Shown piece after piece: positions 26,141 to 37,600 of a DNA stretch of 64,000 nucleotides (positions are counted from its first letter, which is position 1; each line of letters opens with the position of its first letter). Origin of the DNA: Gordionus sp. m RMFG-2023. Taxonomy: Eukaryota > Nematomorpha > Gordioida > Chordodea > Parachordodidae. Position numbers and translations under genes: made by a program. The notes under the pieces are model-generated. The model searched no databases. It saw nothing but the letters and a program-made list of their open reading frames with translations, and was not told the DNA's origin. The DNA is taken from assembly GCF_954871325.1 (NCBI RefSeq), contig NC_088777.1, forward strand, positions 53,792,703-53,856,702. The letters run 5' to 3'.

Positions 26141-29100
26141 TTCGATTTTATAGCCATAGCATAGCCCTAGGTTAATTTGTTTGTATTTTTTTCCTTCAAA
26201 CATTTGTCGGATTCGTAAAAAAATATAAACTATATAAATTAAAAAAAACATATTTTTTAGTATCCAAATTATAATGTTTCTTTGAATTCCTTCAATTGAA
26301 TGAAAGAGCATGCATTGCATGGCGAAACCATTTTAGCCAATAAAAAAAATATCTATGAATGAATCAGATTACAGTAGATCAGTGCCCTCAGAAGAGGACG
26401 AGTAAGAAAAACTCTCTATCTCATAATATTGAAGCATGAGATCTTATAAACTTTATTTATTCAAATAACCAAGAAAGACCTTCATGAGATTGGACCAATA
26501 ATAATAAATAGTCCAAATAAACCCCCCCCCCCCTTTAAAATAAATAGATGTAGAACACTTTATTTGTCTAGAGATTGGTTTTTAATTTAATTTTTTAAAA
26601 GGTTCAAAATTCCTTAGAAATAATTTTAATCGTACCTGATGAAGTGACTATTATTTATTTATATTGGCAAAAAGCAATTAAAAACAAAGGTGTTTAATAA
26701 ATGAAGCTTTCCAACGCAAACCCCTATTATTAGATGAGCTTTGCCATCATAGCCTGATCCGAGAAATTTTTTTAAAAAAAAAAACGGATTAGACTTCGCA
26801 TACCCAACTTAAGGTTTATTTTTAGATCTAACATTTAACACGCCCACCATATCTAGCATGCTGACGCATTCATTGTGATCTATCGAAAGACAATAGAGAA
26901 CCAATCACCTATTCCGGTGGACTTTAAATGATGGCAAGATGGAGGAGGAGACTGGGATTGGATGGCAAGGATTTTGTTTTTTCTTTGTGCTATAAATTTT
27001 TATTTCACTTCGACCCATTTCGTAAATTGTATCAATATGATAACAAACAAGCATTCCCCTACAAAACAAAACAAAAAATCTGAATATACGAGCTAGGGTT
27101 CATAACAAGTGTTCAATATTTAAAAGGGATTCAAATAATAATTCGGATATTTTCGATTTCATATATTCAAATAAATTTCTTTGTTATTCGATCCGATCCG
27201 ATCAAATAGAGGAATAAATTTGTATTTTCAAATATTATTCAAGAATAATAAAAATTATTTTTAAATGTTAATAATTTCTTATAACAATTTTAGTGGCCTA
27301 AATTAATCTTTTAACCAAAAAAATAATATTACCTATTAGGAATTTCAAATAAAACAGCTGTTGTAGCGGCCATTTCCTTGAGTTGAACCGATATCTTATA
27401 ATAAACAATCATTTTCAAAAAAAAAAAATTAGTATCAACGTTAATAAATTTTAAAAATACTCCCCTAGGAAAATATAGCCACGCGTATAAACTAACCAAC
27501 TTATTTATTTATTTTTACACTTAACTTTATGTATATACTAATTCCCGTAAAATGTAAGTCTGCCAATATTTTTTTTTAAAATTAACATATTTTCGAGTTA
27601 TATTATGTTAATTCTAGTGGTTATACTCACAAAATTCTTAGCATTTAACAGTCGTATACTCTATTCGTTCTTTTGATGAATAATATTAGTTATCGAATTA
27701 TTTATTCGAATATCCGAGTCCGAGATATCATGAATATTCATTTAAAATAAAATACTCAATTCAATTCGAAAAATGGAAGATCAGTTTTGCCGCTAATTTT
27801 TTTTATTTTTCAATATTTTTTTTATTTTGAGAGGATACTGGGTTATTTATTATCTTATCTTCCCTATTTTTACCATTTCACCACTTATATCTTGACATAT
27901 GTAGGTGGTGAGCAATTTTTAATTTGATTACATTGGAAATTAAATCCATGGTCTTAATCTTCGTATGATGTTTACAGAAGAACGAGAAATTCGTCTGGTT
28001 GGAACTGTGAGTCTGCCTGTGAGTTTTGAGGAAATTTGATCAATAAATCATAAATTTGGATTTGTAACGAGATACTTTCGATATTTTACTTAATAATTTC
28101 TATGAGGATTTAATAATTTATTTAAGGATTGCATTAATTGTAATTTGGTTACCCATTAAAATCTAATTTTGATCTGCTCCCAAGGTTATCACGTCAGAAT
28201 TAATTATGGAACGCCCTTAAATTGCGCGGGAGAATAATTTTTATGGATCTTCTGCCCGCAAATTCTCGGTTTTGGTAGGACGAGGAGATAGGGCGGGCTT
28301 ATTTGACTCCCTTTTATTATTCACAGTTGTTATTTAAAAAAAAAACATTCAAAAATATTATTAGATGTTTTCTCAATCATAGGGTAATGAATGGCCATAG
28401 AATCTTAAAATTAAGCTTATTTTTTGTTCAAATTTATTGAGAATGTGGATTTAGGACTTGAATGATTTATAAGTTTGAAAGGAGATTTGGCCTCATTTCC
28501 AAAATAGCTGGAAGTTAATAATACTAATGAGATTTAACAAAAAGGCTTTTCCTTCTCTCAGTAATTCCAGAATCGTAATTTCTATGAGAGGGGCAAAAAA
28601 TTTCGAAACGGGTAAAGTTTTATTACATATGTTTGCTTTTGCCTCATCATATAAGTGTATACCGCTCCGATCGAGTATTGTTAATTATTGAGGAATCATG
28701 TGGTTCAAGCTGTGTTCGAATATTAGCTCCATAGAATGCTTTCTGAATAATTTATTAATTATTTCATGCCTTATGTATTCGTATCTGGATCATCGCAAAT
28801 CAGCCAGTGTTAGGACGAACATCGCAAAAATGAATGAAACTAAGTTAATTTATTGTATATTGTAATAAAATCAAAATTCTAGGGCACTAGCACAACCAGA
28901 TCCAAAAACATATGTCTTCAGAGTCGAAAATCTCGCAATGCGTGATTTTATTATATTTTATTTTTCTTTAAGATACTTAATATAGAGTTATATATTAATG
29001 GATCAATTTCTGGCCCTTAAAATCTTACATTGGAAAATATACAAAAAATAATTACTCTTATATCCCATATATTAAAAAGATTAACTTTGCTGAGAGGGAA

Positions 29101-31000
29101 TTTTTTATGGGTGTCAATATTAGCTAGGAATGTTTATTAACTTTATATTTAACTGTTTAATTTTAAAATATAATTAATGGCTTTTTTTTCTTTTCTTTAA
29201 ATTTTATCAAAATTTTTATTATTTTTTTTTATTAATAAAAAAAATATAAAATAGATGGCGTTACTTTTAAAAATAATTATGATATATTTAATAAAAATAT
29301 GTAATGTATTGGTATTATAATAATAAAAATCCATTAAGTATAACAAATATGATGTCCTGGGTGAATATGTAAGCAAACTCCATATGGATATGATGATTAT
29401 TAAGACGCTTTAACAATTTTAATATTTTATATACAAACAACTATTTTTAAAAATATACCTCTTGTCTTTATCGTATTCCATTTATTACTTATTGATAAAA
29501 ATTTTTTCGGCGATCATTTGCAAGTACGCCCTATCGCTGTTATGAGATCTGCTATCATTATTATTTGATTGATGGGCGGCCATCTTATTTCTCAATTGTC
29601 TGGTAAAAGAACGATGGGAACGGTCAATGTAATTTAAAAAAATAATTACCCTCTAAATATTTCATTCTTTTTATTAGTTTGGCTAACTACCAAAAATCGT
29701 CAAATACATGTGATCGGGTGTTTTAATTTGGGACCACGGTCTGAACCGCCCGACGAATAATTCTTGCCTTAAAAATTTTGTAAATAAATGGTGTTATGTG
29801 AAATTATTAGAAACTCAAACGATTCATCTACTTGATGTCTCGGGCAAATACCCATCGTGACCTTGGATCGGCCTTGTACCGTCTCCTAAGATAAATTAAA
29901 AAGAAAGATGCTCTAATACTGCTGTGCAGAGAAATACGTTTCTTCTTTTCAAATAGGATAAAATCTACACTTATACTACGGATGGCTGTTACCATCACGG
30001 TCATAAAATATGGGACTTATTTGCTAAATAAAGAATATAAGAAATCTTTCAATTAAAACCAACCCCAGTGTGCGTATTGTCGTCTTAATTCCTCGTGGTA
30101 AACTTTTTTCTGTTGTAGATTTTAGTATGATAACCAAAATCCCTGCAAAATCGGGTTCCCCTACCCACACCCCTAAAAATCACAGACCATTGAACTTATT
30201 TTACCCCCTCCACCCTTCTAGAAGTTCAAATAGAAATGATAAAGGAATCTAGGATATGAATAATTTTTTGAAGGCAGTTAAACGGCACGAAAAATCCACA
30301 GCTCATTTGCAATCGATAATTCAATTAAAAAAATATGGCGAAAATTGAATTAAAATATAATAAATTTGATACGCAAAATATCAATAGAAATTTTACACAA
30401 AAACAAATACGAATTCTCTTTATTTATAAACCTTAGTATTTTATATGGTTTGATTACTAAAAATAAATTTACAATTGCTTTTCTAGTAGTTTGACACTTC
30501 ATCACTGAATCACAATAATACTCTGTTAAAATAAAAGGACAATATTTGTAAAATATATTATAAAAATTTTAGATAATAAAATGAAAGAATTTTTATATAA
30601 ATTCTTTGTACTAAGAATATCATTAAAATATAATATGAAATAGAAAATTATGTAAAAATTATTTAAAAAATACAAAATCATTCTTTTTATCATATTTCAT
30701 AAATCACTCCGGTAGTAATTCTACAATCAAAATATACTATGGACAGTATTGATTCTACAATGGGTAATGAACAATCCTACAATCAATTATCAATTCAACC
30801 AATACATATAATTCACATTTTGAAGCATAACCTTTCTATGTCGAGTGAATGATTGGACGAAAAATAAAAATGACTATTTTTAATTATAATATAACATTAT
30901 GATTCTCAAATCAAATGATTGAATGGTAAAATTAACTCGATTACGTCAATTAATATATTTTCGGATAAAGTTAATTATAAAACCTGCTGACTTGATAGAT
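26141..31000. other. AT-rich intergenic region upstream of RRM1
   Basis: No coding exon was recognised. A C-homopolymer lies near 26,521. TTCGATCCGATCCGATC and ATTCGAATATCCGAGTCCGA word clusters near 27.1-27.8 kb resemble subterminal words of a dispersed element. AAAACAGCTGTTGTAGCGGC near 27,352 resembles the CAGCTG family end. Confidence 0.5.
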
Positions 31001-31005
31001 AGGAA

Positions 31006-31014
31006 CCCGCCAAA
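31006..31014 (-). promoter_or_regulatory. E2F-type site (TTTGGCGGG) just before the RRM1 start codon
   Basis: CCCGCCAAA on the plus strand, i.e. TTTGGCGGG on the minus strand, fits the E2F consensus TTTSSCGC/TTTGGCGGG. It ends 9 bp before the ATG at 31,024, in otherwise AT-rich DNA. RRM1 and RRM2 are known S-phase E2F targets in animals. That this particular site is bound is inference. Confidence 0.5.
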
Positions 31015-31023
31015 TTTTTTAAA

Positions 31024-31675
31024 ATGTTTGTTGTAAAAAGAAGTTAAAAAACCAATTTAAATATAAATATTTATTCTATCCTATAACAGATGGAACTCAA
31101 CAAAGCGTTATGTTTGATAAGATAACCTCAAGGATCACAAAATTGTGTTATGGGTTGAATATGAATTATGTGTTGCCAGTAATTATTATAATTAAAAAAT
31201 TATATATATTATATATTTAAAGCCCTTGATAACTCAAAAGGTTGTTAATGGACTCTATCCAGGTGTTACAACTATTGAATTAGACAATTTAGCAGCTGAA
31301 ACTGCTGCTACTATGACAACCAAGCACCCTGATTATGCCATATTAGCTGCAAGAATAGCCATATCTAATCTTCATAAAGAAACAAAAAAAAGCTTTTCAC
31401 GTAAGGATTATATGTTTTATATCATTAAAAGTTGAGCACCTTAATTTATATGTGTTTAATTTGTTTCTTTATTTTCTTATTAAATAAGAAATATTTTTAA
31501 TTAAAAAATTAAAGAAAGTATTAGTGATTTGTACAACTATGTTAACCACAAAAATGGATTGCATTCACCCATGGTTTCATATCAAACCTTTCAGATAGTA
31601 ATGGAAAATGCAGAAATTTTGGATTCAGCCATTGTTTATGAAAGGGATTATACATACAATTACTTCGGATTTAAA
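31024..31675 (+). CDS. RRM1: RRM1 exons 1-4: ATP-cone (allosteric activity) domain and start of the barrel
   Basis: Exon 1 is only 19 nt and encodes MFVVKR plus one base. A 47-bp intron follows (31,043-31,089), and exon 2 resumes with [15 protein letters not shown]. Spliced, this matches the ATP-cone start of animal RRM1 (MHVIKRDGRQERVMFDKI). Exon 3 gives [20 protein letters not shown] and [12 protein letters not shown]. Exon 4 gives [17 protein letters not shown] through NYFGFK and ends exactly at a codon boundary before the long intron. The start was chosen because the tiny exon supplies the canonical N-terminus and lies 9 bp after the E2F-like site; it depends on one short-intron prediction. 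Confidence 0.88.
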
Positions 31676-34600
31676 GTATATGAATTTCTAAATTTTCATA
31701 TTACATATTAGAGGTTGTTTTTCATCTAAATTGGCCCATATAAATTTTTTTGGTTTATAAAATAATTTTATACAAGTTGCCTAGCCCTACTTATAATAAA
31801 TTTTTTGATAAGAAAGGTATAAATTAACCTGATTCTAACAATTAGAAAAATTCGGAAAAATAATCTCCTGGCCCATAATATTTTGTACAAGTTTTCTATC
31901 TAAAAAATATTTCTACTTGGGGATCTGAAACAGTCTGTACTGACCTCAAAAGTATCAATCCAAGTCATATTCAACTAGTTTTGATAAATGGCTCAATTTA
32001 GACATTTTTTTTAAATAGGCTAACTCAATATTTTAGTTTAATTACCTAAGCATAAAGATTTTTCCCCTTGGTGACATTTTATATATCTATTGGCAAAATT
32101 TTGAGGCTTAAGTAATAATATTTTGGCTAAGATCTTGATCTAACCATTTTTAAAAAATTAGCAAAATTGGGTCTAACAACAATACATTTAGCCATCATTG
32201 CCTATATTTTAAATGAGATGATTATCTTAAGGAGAATAAATAAAACAATATACATAATCTTTTGTGAAATTTAGCTGGTTATTAGAAAAAATATTGATTT
32301 TTTAATGATATACCAATATAAATATTGGTTAGGTTATTGAGTCTGGGTCAATTTTATACTAATATCAGATTGTTGAATAAATTGGTATTGACACAACCCT
32401 AAAATGAACTATGATGATAATGTAAGGGAACATGTAGTTAGAAATAAAATTGAAACCACTAGGTAGAACATACAATTAAAAAATTTTAAATTAAACTATT
32501 GTTCCTTTTTAGGAACACATTATGTTATTCTAAAAATTAATTTGTGTTCATAAATTTTTTCTATATCTTCATGCAATGTTATTTAGTTTTAGAGGCACAC
32601 CCATACTGGCCAATCCGATATTAAATTCCTATTGTTACCAATGCAATATCATATCTTATTGTATTCTATACTAATTGTTAAAATTTTTAATGCATACATC
32701 TACGCATCAGTATCTATAATTTAGCTATAACATAAATCATTTAAATATATTATAATGATAATTAGTTATAGCTTATATTCACGAATCTAAAAGTATATTA
32801 AAATATTTTTATTGATAAATCACGTTTTTAATATAATAACAGTAATCTATTTACATAATAAACAATATGTGATGAAATTTGAAATAAATTTTTTAAAAAC
32901 TAAGACGCCATCTTATCGGATTGGATGGTAAAAAAAAATATCGATACACCCCATTTAGTTTTATACAACATTATGTATATCTCATATGTTAGAAACAAAT
33001 AAATTATCTTAACAATAGTAAAATTCATATAACAATGAAAAAAACTTATGGTAAATAAATAGCAGACCCAACCCTAAACCCAGCCTGAGTACATGGGCCT
33101 GACGTATTTTAATTTTTTTTAAAATATACTCTGACTGGAAAATATCCGGGCCAGACCATATTTTAAAATATCTCTTAAACAATTAATTATATATATTCTT
33201 CCACAAGGTAATCAATATTCTTTTCAAATATAGATTCATTCATTTAAACTGATAATGATATTTTTACATGTTCAATTTAAAGAAAAAATTAATAAAATTA
33301 GCAAATTGGTCAAATAATTCGAAAATTGGAACAGATTATTTCATAGTTTAATTGTTGAATTTTAAATGCACTTGGAATTGTTGATTTAAGATTTCTTTGA
33401 CTTACTTATAAGTTTGAGGAAAGATTTAGCCCCTTTTACCGAAAGAACTGGAGGTTGATACAATCAAAAGTATAACATATGTTATCAACAAATCAAAGGT
33501 TAATCTAATTTCTTTTTGTATTTGTCAAAATTTAACTTTAATGTTAACTAAGCTTAATGTTAACTATATGAAAAAAATGAGACTAAATTCTAAAATAAGA
33601 ATAAACACAGAAAGGCAACTACTGAATTAGAGAACTAAATTAAGAATTATAAAATAAAAGAAACACGGAAAGGAAACTACTAAATTTGAAAACTAAATTA
33701 AGAATTCTAGAAAACGTTCTTTAGGCATATATCTTTATTAAATAGAATATTCATCAAATTAAAAAAATTATTCATCAACTTTATTAAAATTAAAAAAAGT
33801 AAATTTATCAACAAAAATGACTGACATTTTTTTTAACTATATACAATAGATAAACAAATATATATATACATATAAAATGATTGACATTATATTACAAAAT
33901 GTATCATTTACGACATGCCACCCCTTTATGGGCTGTGGCACACCAAAAAAAAAATATTTAAAAAGGGTCGACTTAAGCATATGCAGTATACATCATAAAC
34001 GGGATGCAGCGGACTTTGTGGGAGTCCTCACAAGAGCAATTGATTCTCCTACAAATCCATATCATCAATAAGTTGGGCTTCCGCAGAAGAGGCGGACGTC
34101 ATCGGAGCAGACCCGTGAATACTATTTACGGCTCGTTTAAGAATATAGTCGGTCGGGGGGTTTGATGTGCTGCTAGAACAACCGCTGGAGGTGCCAATTA
34201 ACGCACCACTGTTGGCCAACGGAACCGGTCGCATAGGAGAAAATGGAGCTGGCCCTTGCGTTGCGTCAACCATTCTCCTTCAATAATGCTTGGCAGATCG
34301 TCCCATAGCGTTGTCATTGATCGGGGCTAGAGGTTGTCGACCATCTTTACCTAGGCTCGGACATTGACTACGGATGTGGTCATCGTTATGACAATGGAAA
34401 CATCTTCTCTTACGGAGCCCCCCCCCCGGACGTCATAGAATTCTCCTGCGACATCGGTGCTTGTATAGTCATGCCGGTGTTTTTGGTTGTCAATGTTACT
34501 TGAATGTAACAAGATCCCAGATCGATCAAACGGCTGGTTGTTTCCATGTGAATGATAGAAGGGAATATTTGGATATAAGATTGAAAAGGGAAACACAAAA

Positions 34601-37600
34601 AAAAATTTTTTTTTAAAAAAAATTTAAATTTTACACAAAAATCTTTTAAAAAAAATTTAAATTTTATACAAAAATTTTATGATTAAAAATATAGAAAAAC
34701 TTTCTATATATAATGTTTATTGCCATAAATATTATTATAATATATTTTACCAAAAAAAACTGATATTAATGTATACTATTTACGGCGCAAAGCACATTAT
34801 AACAAAAACAAAACCTATTTCTCCCATGTGCTTCAACTTTCTCAATATTATCATCGACAATATCCCTTGGGGTGAGCGTCAAGTGAAACCAATAACATAA
34901 CAGTATTTGTAAAAGTAATCTAACTCACTCACACGAATCCCCCAAAGTTAATATTATTCATTTCTATTTTTAAAAATAAGTTAGGAAAAATGTGCAACTA
35001 TGGGACTGGGAGAAATAAATATTCAACACAACAACCAACTTTTCGACCAACATTAATAACACCAGCTATTTGAATACCCTTAAAAAAAACTTTCTATTCA
35101 TTCAAGAAAAGATAAAAACAAACCCCGGTTCAATATGACCCGACCTCTTTCCCATTTCTTTATTCGATTGTCAAACAATCGGGCCCACACTTTTTGTCCC
35201 ACTGCGAACCGTACCCCTAAATTTTACTTCCATTGAGGTAATAATCTTCCTTTTGGGTTTTAAGAAATCTAACGGACCCCGTGTTCGCCTACCTAAAAAT
35301 AATTCTACAGGCGTAACCCCCTCTCGATTGCGAGAATTGAGGTAATACCATTGAGACATGTAAGCCTCCTCTTTATGAGTTCCAGCCTTTTTAATCCAAT
35401 GTTTAACAATGGCTACCATCCTCTCAGCTTGTCCATTCGAGCTGGGATGGTATGGTGGAGCCAGAATGTGTTTTGTCTGAGACTCAACACAAAACTGTTT
35501 AAATTCTTCACTGACAAAAGCGGGTCCCCCATCAGACACTATTGTGTCGGGAAAACCGAACCGAGCATATAACTCTCTTAATTTTTTCACAACAATTTTT
35601 ATGGTATACCCATGTACTTCTGTATAAAAATATATTATAATAATATTTATGCCAATAAACATTATATATAGAAAGTTTTTCTATATTTTTAATCATAAAA
35701 TTTTTGTATAAAATTTAAATTTTTTTAAAAAAAAAAAATTTTTTTGTGTTTCCCTTTTCAATCTTATAACCAAATATTCCCTCCTATCATTCACATGGAA
35801 ACAACCAGCCGTTTGATCGATCTGGGATCTTGTTACATTGTAACATTGATACCCAAAAACACTGGCATGACTATACAAGCACCAATGTCGCAGGAGAATT
35901 ATATGACGTCCGGGGGGCTCCGTAAGAGAAGATGTTTCCATTGTCATAACGATGACCACATCCGTAGTCAATGTCCGAGCCTAGGTAAAGATGGTCGACA
36001 ACCTCTAGCCCCGATCAATGACAACGCTATGGGACGATCTGCCGAGCATTATCGAAGGAGAATGGTTGACGCAACGCAAGGGCCAGCTCCATTTTCTCCT
36101 ATGCGACCGGCTCCGTCGGCCAACAGGGGTGCGCTAATTGGCACCTCCAACGGTTGTTCTAGCAGCACATCAAACCCCCCGACCGACAATATTCTTCAAC
36201 GAGCTGTCGATAGTATTCACGGGCCTGCTTCGACGACGTCCGCCTTTTCTGCGGAGGCCCCACGTATCGATGATATGGAGTTTTGGGAGAATCAATTGCT
36301 CTCGTGAGGACTCCCACAAAGTCCGCTGCATCCCGTTTATGATGTATACTGCATATGCTTAAGTCGACTCTTTTTAAATATATATATTTTTTTTTGGCGT
36401 GTCACAGCCGATAAAGGGGTGGCATGTCGTAAAATGATTGACATTTTATTACAAAATGTATCATTTACGAATATATATAAAATGATTGACATTATATTAC
36501 AAAATGTATCATTTAAGACAGTATTTATGACAATTTATTTCTTAAAATCGCGATTATACCTTTTTTTCACTTCTTTTCACATTTGACTTTATAAGATGTT
36601 TTTACTGTGTATATCCATAATTTAATTTAAGAAAATAGCGTAAAAATGTTTCAATAAACCCTAAAAAAAATGGTATACAAAAACTATATAGGAAACTTGT
36701 GTTAAGAGAAAATATACGAAATATTAAATTCTTCTCAATTGACCACCTATTTTATGGTCTGCTTTAAAAGATTGGACATCGTTTATCCTTCACTTTTATA
36801 TGGTATCTTTGAAATGTATTTTTAAATACTAGAATACTGTTTACCTAGCGGAAGAATATATAGTTTAAAATTCCACCTTTCTCGAAACTTTTTTTTTTTA
36901 AAAAAAAGAGCAATTTTCTAAAGTTTAAATAACTTGGAATAAATAAATTGTCTGAATACATTTAACTCAAATAATTAAATAAAATGTTTATATTATCTAA
37001 TATTTTATAGTATTCAAATTTGCCGACAGATAAAAATCGGATGCATTCCTATCCAACACGATTTAACAGCTGATCAATTTTTTTAAAAAAAATTTAAGAT
37101 TAATATTAATAAAGAGGAATATATATCTCATAAACGGATTTTAAAAAATCGAGCAGCTGTTAAATCGTGTCGGATCGGAACTGATTCCACTATGAATGGG
37201 GCCTTATGGACTCATTAGAAAATGTATTTTGGGGGTAGGTTTGAACCTCGACAAAATTTTAAATGTGATTTTGTTGAATTTTTTAACAATCCAGTAAAGA
37301 AAAAAAAACTATATCGAACTGGACCTTTCAAGAAAATAAAATATAGGGATTGTAGGTTGGACAATTTTTTTTTCCTCTAAAAAAATAGCCAGACTAGGGC
37401 TCTAAATTTGAGCATTTATTTAAATATTATCGAAATTTTATAAATGTATACAATATATAAAAGAACTAGCTAGATCCAGACGGAGAAGATCCAGTACCAG
37501 ATTCATAGATCTTAAATATTTTTTTTTATAGCCACACTCCTATATTTTTTTAAAATATATTTGATAAAAAAAAAATATAAACCAATTATTCGTAGACCCT

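Larger units (their letters stand above)
33875..36475. mobile_element. Composite inverted-repeat retroelement in RRM1 intron 4
   Basis: Two arms of about 800-880 bp (about 33,905-34,755 and 35,630-36,435) are reverse complements of each other, ending outside with CATGCCACCCC / GGGGTGGCATG. Each arm has gag zinc-knuckle sequence facing outward (minus on the left, plus on the right). The spacer (34,755-35,630) has a Gypsy integrase fragment on the minus strand. A direct repeat (AAAATGATTGACATT..ACAAAATGTATCATTT, about 36 bp) lies immediately outside both ends and a third time near 36,480. This is not a standard LTR-gag-pol-LTR layout. Alternatives are a foldback element that captured retroelement genes, or an inverted duplication of a retroelement after insertion. 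Confidence 0.75.
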
